DNA from: CAZGUH01 sp964529005
Lineage (GTDB): Bacteria > Actinomycetota > Acidimicrobiia > Acidimicrobiales > Ilumatobacteraceae
DNA: 64,000 bases
Assembly (NCBI GenBank): GCA_964529005.1
Contig: CAZGUH010000004.1
Span: forward strand, 1-64,000
Direction: 5' to 3'
Shown here: positions 43,794 to 51,612 of the stretch, piece by piece
Layout: every line of letters begins with the position of its first letter
Position numbering within the stretch: position 1 is the first letter of the stretch
Program-made: the position numbers and the translations under genes
Notes under the pieces: model-generated
Database searches by the model: none
Told to the model about the DNA's origin: nothing
What the model saw: the letters and a program-made list of their open reading frames with translations, nothing else

Positions 43794-45043
43794 GTCTCCT
43801 CCGTTCTCATGTGCTTGGTCAACGCCTCGCGCGCAGCTCGCTGCATCGCGATCAGTTCCGCCGTGACGGCGGACAAGCTGTCGAACCGCTCACCGAACCG
43901 ATCGACCCGCAACCGATCCGCATCGGTCACGGTCGTCGTTCCCTCGGTGAGCAGGTCGGCGATCACGCGGCCGTACCCGGGACCGTGCGTCACGCCGCCT
44001 TCGTTGCAACCGGCCGCAACCCACAAGCCGTCGACCCCGGGCATCGCGCCGACCAGCCCGACCTTGTCCGGGGTGTAGCAAGGCACCCCGTGCGCGAGGG
44101 TCATGCTCATGTCGGAGCCGAGGATCGGCATCACCCGGCTCGCCGCACGGACGAACCGCTGCACCTCGGCGAACCCGTCGAGCGGCAGCTGGTCGAATCG
44201 ATCCGGCACGGACCCTCCGGTGAACCGGAAGTGGGGCTCCGCCGAGTACTGCGCACCGAAGACCAGGCCTCCGGCCTCTTCGCGGATCCACAGCCCGGAG
44301 AAGTCGGCCCACAGCATCGACGGCATCGGCGCGACGCCCAGGGGGGCGGTCGTGATGCGGGACGCGGTGAGCGGCACCATCGGGAGCCAGCTTCCGATGC
44401 CGGCGAGCAGCTGGTTCGTCCACGCGCCTGCTGCGACCACGACGGCGCCGGCGTCGATCGGGCCCCACGGGGTGTCGACGCCGATCGCCCGTGAACCGCT
44501 CGTGCGAATGGCGGTCACCGGCCGGCGGGTCTGGATGCGGCCTCCGCTGCGGGCGAAGTTGGCCGCCATCGCGGCCGTCGCCGGGCCGGCGTTGACCTGG
44601 CAGCCGTCGGGCGTGAACACCCCGCCGACCACCTCCTCGGCGACGGTGATCCCGGTGGCCTCGGCGATCTGGCGACCGTCGAGCACCTCGGTCTCGATCA
44701 GGCCGGCCTCCGGGACAGCGGACAGCCACTTCCACGTGTCCTCGCTCGCCGCCGGGAACAGCGTCCCGTTCTTCTTGTAACCGATGTCGTGGCCCTGCTC
44801 TGCCAGCGAGCGGTAGATCTCCAAGCCGTAGCGTTCGAGCGCGATCTCGTGAACTCCCCAGTGCGGCGCCCCGAACGCGCCCCACAGCGTGACGAAGCCG
44901 CCGCCGGCGTTCGACGTCGCTTGCGCCACGCCGTCGCGGTCGAGCACCAGCACGTCGCCCGCGCCAGCCTGCTTGAGCTCGCACGCCGTCGAGCATCCGA
45001 GGATGCCTCCGCCGACCACGACCACGTCACATGTCTCGCTCAT
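43790..45043 (-). CDS. FAD-dependent amine/amino-acid oxidoreductase (DAO family)
   Basis: A 417-residue flavoprotein related to sarcosine, glycine and dimethylglycine oxidases. The Rossmann FAD motif VVVGGGILGCSTACEL is at the N-terminus, and the C-terminal FAD contact reads GLWVAAGCNEGGVTHGPGYG. VVVAAGAWTNQL is typical. It probably oxidises a secondary amine or N-methyl amino acid to an imine with electrons to O2 or a quinone pool. It lies 25 bp after the SCP2/PhyH-like gene. Confidence 0.85.
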   Translation of the reverse strand: MSETCDVVVVGGGILGCSTACELKQAGAGDVLVLDRDGVAQATSNAGGGFVTLWGAFGAPHWGVHEIALERYGLEIYRSLAEQGHDIGYKKNGTLFPAASEDTWKWLSAVPEAGLIETEVLDGRQIAEATGITVAEEVVGGVFTPDGCQVNAGPATAAMAANFARSGGRIQTRRPVTAIRTSGSRAIGVDTPWGPIDAGAVVVAAGAWTNQLLAGIGSWLPMVPLTASRITTAPLGVAPMPSMLWADFSGLWIREEAGGLVFGAQYSAEPHFRFTGGSVPDRFDQLPLDGFAEVQRFVRAASRVMPILGSDMSMTLAHGVPCYTPDKVGLVGAMPGVDGLWVAAGCNEGGVTHGPGYGRVIADLLTEGTTTVTDADRLRVDRFGERFDSLSAVTAELIAMQRAAREALTKHMRTEET

Positions 45044-45068
45044 CGAACTCCCTTCAGACGGTGATCCG

Positions 45069-46031
45069 TCACACGCTGATCTGCTGTTGTGGGTCGCCGG
45101 CGAGCGTGCGGCGCCCGTAGAGGTTGTGCAGCGTCACCCGGTCGCCCGTCGACTGCTGTTCGTACGGTGGCCGTCCACCGCCGCGCCCGATCGCGATCGA
45201 ACCCTTGTCGAGGCCGTCGAGGCCGTCGAGCGCCCAGGTCGCCGACACCGTCAGGCCGCTCTCCGGGGCCGCGGACGAGAGGAGGACGCATCCGCTCCCG
45301 AGCACATGCTCTGCGAGCGCGAGCACCCACGGATGCAGCGCGGCGTCCTGGAACAGCCGATCCCCAGACACCCGATCCCCGGACAGCCGGCGCGGCGACA
45401 GCCGATCGACGGACGCGGTCCCGGCCTCGTCGAGCATGGCGTCACGGATCTCGTCGGCCATCGCGGCGCTGAACGCGTCGGCGAGGACCGTCCAGCCCCG
45501 CTCGTCGAGCTCGTCGCGCCGCGCAGCGAGACCCAATCGATCGATCCGGTGCCCGATGTCCGGACCCGACACGGTGCGGCGAGCCATGTGGTCGTGGAGG
45601 TCGTCGAGCACGGCCGACACCTCCCCGGGCATGGGACCTCGCACCGTCGTCCGTGCCACGTCGGGGCCGTAGCGGTGACGGAACTCGCGCCGCATGCGGT
45701 CTCGCGCTGCCGAGTCGCCTGCGTACACGGCGCACATCAGCTCGAGCCCCTTGGTGTAGTCGAGCGTCGCCGTCATGTCGGCATCCGGGTCGAAGCCTTC
45801 GACGACCTGGGCGTCGCGACCGTCGATGACGATCCGGAAGGCGACCGCCCCGTGCCGGCCGAGGTGCGGCGGCGGGTCGGTGTACATCTCCGAGAGCGCG
45901 AAGCGGCCGTTCCACCCTCCGAGGTCCGCCTCCGCGAGGCGCCGGCGGAGATAGGTCGCCGTCTCGTCGAACCATGCAGGGGTCCCGAACTCGACGTGAC
46001 CGGACAGCGCGAGCGGTGCGGCAGTCGTCAT
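45069..46031 (-). CDS. SCP2-like domain fused to a degenerate PhyH-like domain
   Basis: A 320-residue protein. Residues about 1-150 resemble an SCP2-type lipid/CoA-binding domain (GRFALSEMYTDPPPHLG, DADMTATLDYTKGLELM). Residues about 165-300 resemble the start of a phytanoyl-CoA dioxygenase-like fold (DELDERGWTVLADAFSAAMADEIRDA, then HPWVLALAEHVLG). The iron-binding H-x-D motif and distal His that PhyH enzymes need are not visible, and the domain looks short. It may bind a ligand rather than oxidise one. ATG 46031 follows AGGAGGGG; the longer frame would run into the divergent promoter. Confidence 0.65.
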   Translation of the reverse strand: MTTAAPLALSGHVEFGTPAWFDETATYLRRRLAEADLGGWNGRFALSEMYTDPPPHLGRHGAVAFRIVIDGRDAQVVEGFDPDADMTATLDYTKGLELMCAVYAGDSAARDRMRREFRHRYGPDVARTTVRGPMPGEVSAVLDDLHDHMARRTVSGPDIGHRIDRLGLAARRDELDERGWTVLADAFSAAMADEIRDAMLDEAGTASVDRLSPRRLSGDRVSGDRLFQDAALHPWVLALAEHVLGSGCVLLSSAAPESGLTVSATWALDGLDGLDKGSIAIGRGGGRPPYEQQSTGDRVTLHNLYGRRTLAGDPQQQISV

Positions 46032-46099
46032 CGAAAGCCCCTCCTGCGATGCCTCATCGCTCACGTCGATCGCCACCTCGTGAAGCATCCTGGTGCCCA

Positions 46100-46128
46100 T
46101 TGAGTCGTTTGTCAACTATCGATATAAT
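46100..46128 (+). promoter_or_regulatory. strong promoter with GntR-type operator, probably leaderless
   Basis: TTGAGT (46100-46105), 17-bp spacer, TATAAT (46123-46128). The operator TTGTCAA-CTA-TCGATAT (46109-46125) fills the spacer and overlaps the -10. The GH106-like ATG at 46138 is 9 bp after the -10, so the transcript should begin at or next to the start codon. Confidence 0.7.
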
Positions 46129-46137
46129 GCCACGGCG

Positions 46138-48363
46138 ATGATCCGGGGGCCTCGTACGACGCACGCCGCGGCGCCGTCGGGCGTCGACCTCGAGCAGATG
46201 TTCGAGGACCCACCGGCGACGTACTCCCCGACTCCCTTCTGGTGGTGGAGCGGGGGCCGGCTGCGCGGCGATCGCCTGCGCTGGCAGTTGGAGCGCCTCG
46301 CCGGAGGCGGTGTCCGCAACGTGATCGTGATCAACCTCGCGCCGGCGGGCCCGTTGTGGGGAGCGCCCGTCGACGATCCACCGTGGTTCAGCGACGAGTG
46401 GTGGAGCCTGTTCGAGGAGACGTGCCGCGCCGCTCGCGATCTCGGCGTCGGCGTGTGGTTCTACGACCAGATCGGCGCCCATGCGGCCAACGTCCCGGGT
46501 CGTCTCAGCGCGCTCGATCCGAGCCTGTCGGGCCAAGTCCTCGAACGCAGCGTGGTCGACGCCGAGGGACCGTGCGTCGTCGCCTGCCCCGACGGGGCGA
46601 CACCGATCGCGGGCGCGGCCATCCCGCTCGACGCCAACGGCGTCGCCTGCGGCGAGGCCGTGCCGGCGCCGCTCGACGATGGGCGGCTGGTCTGGAACGG
46701 TCGCGGGAAACGCCACCGGGTGATGCTGGCCTACGCGCGGCCCCAGGGATACGACTACCTCTCGCCTCGTGGCGGCGCGGCGCTGATCGACGCCGTGCAC
46801 GGCGAGTTCGAACGCCGCCTCCCGCAGTACCTCGGCGATCCGATCCACGGCTCGTGGCAGGACGAGATGCTGCGCTTCGGCACCTGGACCGACGGCTTCG
46901 GGGAGGCCTTCTCCCGCCAGCACGGGTACGAGCTGACCGACCACGTCGCCGCGCTGTGGGAAGGATCGGGCGACGACGCCCGCACGGTTCGGACGCACTA
47001 TCACGCGACCCGCGCCGCACTCGCCGAGTCGTCGTTCTTCCGGCCGTTGCACGAATGGCACCAGCGCCACGGGCTGCTGCACGGCTGCGACCAGCAGCGG
47101 CCCGCGCGCGCCGGACACCCGCTGGCGGGGGCCCAGCTCTACGGCGACTACATGCAGACCCACCGATGGATGAGCGCTCCGGGATGCGACCAGGCGGGCG
47201 ACGGGAAGATCCACAGTTCGCTCGCGCACCTCTACGACCACCCCCGGGCGTCGGTGCTCGCCTTCCACACGAGCGGTTGGGGCGGAACGCTGGAGGAGAC
47301 GTTCGACTGGCTGCTGCGCTGGGTGCGCGCCGGCATCAACCTCTACGTCCCGCACGCCGTGTACTACGGCACACCGGGCGGCTGGTTCGAATGGGCGGCG
47401 CCGTCGACCTGCTGGCGCCAGCCCTACTGGCGGCACTACCCGACCTTCGCCACCGCCGTCGGCCGCCTCTGCGCGGTGCTCGCCCAGGGCGAGCACCGTT
47501 GCGACCTGGCGGTCCTCTACCCCACCACCACGATCCACGCCCATCTCGCCGTCGACGCGCCGCTGCGCCAGCTCACCCCGCCCGACGCCGAGCCGCCCCC
47601 GCTTCTCCGCCCGGCGCTGGAGGCCCAGGACAGCTACCTGGACCTCGTCGGGCGGATGGACTGGAAGAGCACCGCGGTGGGTGTGCTCGATCGCGACCGT
47701 CGCGACTTCGACGTCGTGGACGAGCCCTCCGTCCAGCGAGCGGTGTGCGAGGGCGGCGCGCTGCACGTGGCCGGAGAACGCTACAGCGCCCTCGTCCTGC
47801 CGGCCTGCCGCGTCGTCCAGGCGGCCACGGCGTCGGCCTTGGTCGAGTTCGTCCTGGCAGGCGGCACGCTGGTGGCGATCGGCGCGCTGCCGGACGCGAC
47901 CGCGGAGCACGGAACCGGCGACGGCGCCGTTCGCCGGCTGGCGGATCTCGCGGCCCAGGGACGGATCGCGATCGTCGCGACGCCCGGCGACGTCCCGGGC
48001 GCGCTCTCTGCCGTGCCGCGCACGGTGGACGCCCCGGTCCCGACGTTGTTGCGCCGAGTCGGCGAGCGCCACGTGCTCTTCGTCCCGGCTGCGTTCCCGG
48101 GCGCCAGCGTGACGCACTACGGCGACGAGATGGAGGCCGCCGACTACGACTTCGATCCGGCCCGCTACGCGAACTCGATGACGATCACCGTTCGAGGGGT
48201 GCACGGAGACCCGGAGATGTGGGACCCGTTCACCGGGGAACGCACGCCGCTCGACTCCACGCCGTTGCGTGAGGGGTCGACCGATGTCGGGGTCGAGCTG
48301 ACGATCCCGTTTCACGGCGCTCCTGCTGCGTTGCTCGTCTGGGGATCGCCCCCACGGCGATGA
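46138..48363 (+). CDS. GH106-like glycoside hydrolase (alpha-L-rhamnosidase type)
   Basis: A 741-residue protein beginning with the PFWWWSGGRLRGDRLRWQLERL block, like the W-rich N-terminus (W-W-W-x-x-G-x-I/L) of GH106 alpha-L-rhamnosidases and related uncharacterised hydrolases. The (beta/alpha)-barrel portion includes VWFYDQIGAH, GSWQDEM (possible acidic catalytic site) and HTSGWGG; a C-terminal segment resembles a beta-galactosidase-type trimerisation/auxiliary domain (ALVLPACRVVQAATASALVEFV). No signal peptide is seen, so the substrate would be an imported oligosaccharide or glycoside. Start ATG 46138 was chosen because of the promoter position. Regulated by the neighbouring GntR protein. 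Confidence 0.75.
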   Translation: MIRGPRTTHAAAPSGVDLEQMFEDPPATYSPTPFWWWSGGRLRGDRLRWQLERLAGGGVRNVIVINLAPAGPLWGAPVDDPPWFSDEWWSLFEETCRAARDLGVGVWFYDQIGAHAANVPGRLSALDPSLSGQVLERSVVDAEGPCVVACPDGATPIAGAAIPLDANGVACGEAVPAPLDDGRLVWNGRGKRHRVMLAYARPQGYDYLSPRGGAALIDAVHGEFERRLPQYLGDPIHGSWQDEMLRFGTWTDGFGEAFSRQHGYELTDHVAALWEGSGDDARTVRTHYHATRAALAESSFFRPLHEWHQRHGLLHGCDQQRPARAGHPLAGAQLYGDYMQTHRWMSAPGCDQAGDGKIHSSLAHLYDHPRASVLAFHTSGWGGTLEETFDWLLRWVRAGINLYVPHAVYYGTPGGWFEWAAPSTCWRQPYWRHYPTFATAVGRLCAVLAQGEHRCDLAVLYPTTTIHAHLAVDAPLRQLTPPDAEPPPLLRPALEAQDSYLDLVGRMDWKSTAVGVLDRDRRDFDVVDEPSVQRAVCEGGALHVAGERYSALVLPACRVVQAATASALVEFVLAGGTLVAIGALPDATAEHGTGDGAVRRLADLAAQGRIAIVATPGDVPGALSAVPRTVDAPVPTLLRRVGERHVLFVPAAFPGASVTHYGDEMEAADYDFDPARYANSMTITVRGVHGDPEMWDPFTGERTPLDSTPLREGSTDVGVELTIPFHGAPAALLVWGSPPRR

Positions 48364-48369
48364 CCGCTC

Positions 48370-49077
48370 TCAGGTCGCCGCCTCGCCGGAGGACGGCACG
48401 CTGTCCAGCAGCGCCCGCGTCGACGTGATCGCGTGCTCTTCGAGAACACTGCGGATCCTGGCGCGGTCTCCGGAGCGGACGGCATCGGCGATCGCCTCGT
48501 GCTCGGCGACGATGTTGGCCATCGAGTGGCGCGGGGCCAAGCGCGTGAACTCGGCGCGCAGCCGGGGCATGATCGAGCGCCACAGCTGGAGGATGTTGGG
48601 CTGCCCGCACAGCTGGATCGCCAGGTCGTGGAACTCGACGTCCAGGTCGTTGACCGCGGGCAGATCGCCGGCGTCGGCCGCGCTGCGGATCTCGTCGATC
48701 AACTCCGCCAGCCCCTCCGTGTAGGCGTCGGGCTGGGCGTGGAGAACCTTGTCGATCGCGTACGCCTCGAGCAGCACACGCATCGGAGCGACCACGTCGA
48801 GCAGCTCGTCGGGCGCGAGCCCGAGCACGAACACGCCGCGATTGGGCCGGTGCTCGACCAAACTGTCGGCCTCGAGCTTGCGCAGGGCCTCGCGGATCGG
48901 CGCCTGGCTGACGCCGAACTCCGCGCACAGCTCGTCCTGACCGAGGCGATGACCGGGCTGGAGGTCACCGGCGATGATCGCCTGGCGCAAGAGCGCGGTG
49001 ACGTTCGCGCCGATCGACCGACCGGAGTCGGGGAGGCGCAGCATCCGATTCCGTCGCCCGTCAACCGATGACACCAC
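48370..49077 (-). CDS. GntR/FadR (FCD) family regulator 2
   Basis: A 235-residue paralogue of the regulator at 26711-27403. DNA-binding domain (SQAPIREALRKLEAD, EHRPNRGVFVLGL) and much of the FCD domain (GQPNILQLWRSIMPRLRA) are almost identical, which implies a shared operator. GTG 49077 or 49074 follows GGAGGGGGA. It is located between the GH106-like and GH3-like genes, convergent with the first and divergent from the second. Site 49170-49186 upstream suggests autoregulation. Two regulators with one operator may integrate two effectors. Confidence 0.9.
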   Translation of the reverse strand: MVSSVDGRRNRMLRLPDSGRSIGANVTALLRQAIIAGDLQPGHRLGQDELCAEFGVSQAPIREALRKLEADSLVEHRPNRGVFVLGLAPDELLDVVAPMRVLLEAYAIDKVLHAQPDAYTEGLAELIDEIRSAADAGDLPAVNDLDVEFHDLAIQLCGQPNILQLWRSIMPRLRAEFTRLAPRHSMANIVAEHEAIADAVRSGDRARIRSVLEEHAITSTRALLDSVPSSGEAAT

Positions 49078-49169
49078 AGCTTCCCCCTCCCGGATCCCTC
49101 GGCAGGGACGGCCTGCCGCGCGATGAGCACGTCGCCTCGCCGTGCATCGTGCCGTGCGAGACGTACGCG

Positions 49170-49186
49170 TCATCGACTATCGATGA
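49170..49186. promoter_or_regulatory. GntR-type operator upstream of gntR 2
   Basis: TCATCGA-CTA-TCGATGA, a perfect 7-bp inverted repeat with 3-nt spacer, 93 bp upstream of the gntR 2 start and 57 bp before the operator of the divergent GH3 promoter. Confidence 0.65.
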
Positions 49187-49225
49187 GACTACAACGAACC
49201 GGCGCCTCGGCGCGCCGTTCGGTAG

Positions 49226-49265
49226 ACTATCGATAGTTGACAAATGTAAGCGCGACTTGTAGCGT
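49226..49265 (+). promoter_or_regulatory. GH3-2-oxoacid dehydrogenase operon promoter with operator
   Basis: CTATCGA-TAG-TTGACAA (49227-49243) contains the 12-bp palindrome ACTATCGATAGT (49226-49237) and overlaps the -35 TTGACA (49237-49242). TAGCGT (49260-49265) follows after 17 bp. Near-identical to the dehydratase promoter at 25449-25488. The GH3 ATG is at 49336, giving a leader of about 65 nt. Confidence 0.7.
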
Positions 49266-49335
49266 CGCCGCACCTGCTCGCAGCGAGAACGTCGCGGGCG
49301 TCCGCTTTCGCACACGCACTGCAGATGGAGGCCCG

Positions 49336-51612
49336 ATGGCTGCCGTGAGCGATCGATATGCAGTCGACCTCGACACCTTGCTGTCGAAGATGACGCTCGC
49401 CGAGAAGCTCGGTCAGCTCAACGCTCCGCTGCCAGGTTTCGCGGTGGCGGGCACGGGAGCCCCGACAGGCGTCCCGGGAACCGACGACGAGATCGAAGCC
49501 TTCGTCCTCGGCAGCTTCCACCCCTCGCTCGGCCCGGGCTGCGGCTTCTACGGTCTGAGCTACCAGCGCGAGGACGGTCCACGCGCCCAGGCCGAGCTGC
49601 ACAACGCGTTGCAGGCCACGGCCCGGCGGACCGGACACGCCATCCCGCTGCTCCAGATCGCCGAGGGATGCCACGGCGTCCTGCTGCCGCGCCACACGGT
49701 GTTTCCGGAGGGTCTCGCGCTCGGCAGCTCGTGGGACGTGGAGCTGTTCGAACGGGTGTACGCGACCGTCGCTCGGGAAGCGCGTGCGGTGGGTGTGCAC
49801 ATGCTCAGCACGCTGGTGGTCGAGCCGTACCGCGATCCACGGCTCGGTCGCAACTGCGAGGCCTACACCGAGGATCCGTTCCTCCTGTCGTGTCTCACCG
49901 CGGCCCTCGTTCACGGCGCCCAAGGCGACGACCTGACAGCGCACGACCGGGCGGCGGCGATCCTGACGTGCTTCCCCGGCCAGAGCGAGGGCGTGTCGGG
50001 CCTCGAGCGCGGCGCCCTGGAGGTCTCGGAACGAACGCTGCGCGAGGACTTTTTGCCACCGTGGGAAGCGGGCATCACCCACCACGGCGCACTCGGCGTG
50101 ATGGCGACGTACGCCAGCGTCGACGGCGACGTCACCCACGGTTCCGAACGGCTGTTGACCGGGCTGCTGCGCGACGAGCTGGGGTTCGAGGGCATCGTGC
50201 TCAGCGAGGGCCGCGGCTTCCTGAGCTTGATCTACGAGGCGATCGTCGACGACCAGGCCGACGCCGGAGAGTTGGCGATCAAGGCCGGCGTCGACCTCAA
50301 CATCACCTACGAGCAGGCGTACCTCGGTCCGCTGGAGGCCAAGGTGCTCGACGGCTCGGTGCCGATGGAGCTCCTCGACCGGGCCGTGCGCCGCGTCCTC
50401 GAGGTGAAGCGGCGCCTCGGGCTCTTCGAAGATCCGTTCGTCGACCCCGACCGCGCCGAGGAGGTCGTGAACTGCGAGGACCACGTCGCGCTCGCCCTCG
50501 AGGCCGCCCGAGCGGGCATCGTGCTGCTGAAGAACGATGCGGCGACCCTGCCGCTCGATCCCACCACCGCCCGCATCGCGGTCATCGGCCCGAACGCCGA
50601 CGACCCAGTGAACCAGGTCGGCGAGTACACGATGGCGATGGTCCGGCCCGACCTGGGACCGCCCGTCGTCACCGTCCTGGAGGGCATCCGAGGCCACGTC
50701 GCTGCGGGCACGGAGGTCGTCCACGCGCGCGGGTGCGGCGTGCTCGGTGACGACACCAGCGGCTTCGCCGACGCCGTCGCAGCGGCCGCGTCCGCGGACG
50801 TCGCGATCGTCGTCGTCGGCGAGCAGGGCGGCTACGCCGATCCGGCCAACCCGCCGAGCGTGGGTGAGCAGAACGACGTCGCCAGCCTCGATCTCACGGG
50901 TGTGCAGGAGGACCTCGTGCGCGCCGTCCACGCGACCGGCACCCCCACCGTGGTCGTGCTGGTCAACGGCCGCCCGCTGTCGATCCCGTGGATCGCCGAG
51001 AACGTGCCGGCGATCGTCGAGGCCTGGCTTCCGGGCGAGCAGGGCGGCAACGCGGTCGCCGACGTGCTCTTCGGGCAGCACAACCCGAGCGGGAGGTTGC
51101 CGGTGACCGTGCCTCGACACGTCGGCCAGCTGCCGGTGTACTACAACCAGCGGCGGGCGAAGCGGCACATGCGCGAGACGGACCTCAGCTTCGGCAAGGA
51201 CTACGTCGACATGTCGTTCTTCCCGCTCTACGACTTCGGCTACGGCCTCAGCTATTCGAGCTTCGAGTACTCCGACCTCGACGTCCGGACGAACGGCGAC
51301 GCGGCGGACCCGTCGGTCACCGTGGCGTTCAACGTGACGAACGTCAGCGAGCGCAGCGGAGTCGAGACACCGCAGGTCTACGTGCGCGACGTGCTGGCCT
51401 CCCTGGCCCCACGGTGGAAGTCGCTGCGGGCGTTCTCCAAGGTGGCCCTGCAGCCCGGCGAGACCCGCCTCGTGTCGTTCACGCTCGGGCGGTCGGCGTT
51501 CGAGATGTACGACCGGGACATGCGCCGAGTCGTCGAGCCGGGAGAGTTCGAGATCCACGTCGGGCGGTCCTGCGCCGACGTCGCGCTCACCGCGCGCATC
51601 GACCTGGCATGA
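49336..51612 (+). CDS. GH3-like glycoside hydrolase with non-canonical nucleophile region
   Basis: A 758-residue protein with the three-domain layout of GH3 beta-glucosidases: TIM barrel (about 10-335), alpha/beta sandwich (about 380-610, including VLLKNDAATLPL and GEQGG) and a C-terminal fibronectin III-like domain (about 660-758). Where GH3 enzymes have the Asp nucleophile (V-x-S-D), this has VLSEGRG, i.e. E291. The KHFPGH motif also reads TCFPGQ. The glycosidase could use Glu, act on an unusual substrate, or be a phosphorylase or binding protein. ATG 49336 follows GGAGG. No signal peptide. Its stop overlaps the E1 alpha start (ATGA). Confidence 0.83.
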   Translation: MAAVSDRYAVDLDTLLSKMTLAEKLGQLNAPLPGFAVAGTGAPTGVPGTDDEIEAFVLGSFHPSLGPGCGFYGLSYQREDGPRAQAELHNALQATARRTGHAIPLLQIAEGCHGVLLPRHTVFPEGLALGSSWDVELFERVYATVAREARAVGVHMLSTLVVEPYRDPRLGRNCEAYTEDPFLLSCLTAALVHGAQGDDLTAHDRAAAILTCFPGQSEGVSGLERGALEVSERTLREDFLPPWEAGITHHGALGVMATYASVDGDVTHGSERLLTGLLRDELGFEGIVLSEGRGFLSLIYEAIVDDQADAGELAIKAGVDLNITYEQAYLGPLEAKVLDGSVPMELLDRAVRRVLEVKRRLGLFEDPFVDPDRAEEVVNCEDHVALALEAARAGIVLLKNDAATLPLDPTTARIAVIGPNADDPVNQVGEYTMAMVRPDLGPPVVTVLEGIRGHVAAGTEVVHARGCGVLGDDTSGFADAVAAAASADVAIVVVGEQGGYADPANPPSVGEQNDVASLDLTGVQEDLVRAVHATGTPTVVVLVNGRPLSIPWIAENVPAIVEAWLPGEQGGNAVADVLFGQHNPSGRLPVTVPRHVGQLPVYYNQRRAKRHMRETDLSFGKDYVDMSFFPLYDFGYGLSYSSFEYSDLDVRTNGDAADPSVTVAFNVTNVSERSGVETPQVYVRDVLASLAPRWKSLRAFSKVALQPGETRLVSFTLGRSAFEMYDRDMRRVVEPGEFEIHVGRSCADVALTARIDLA

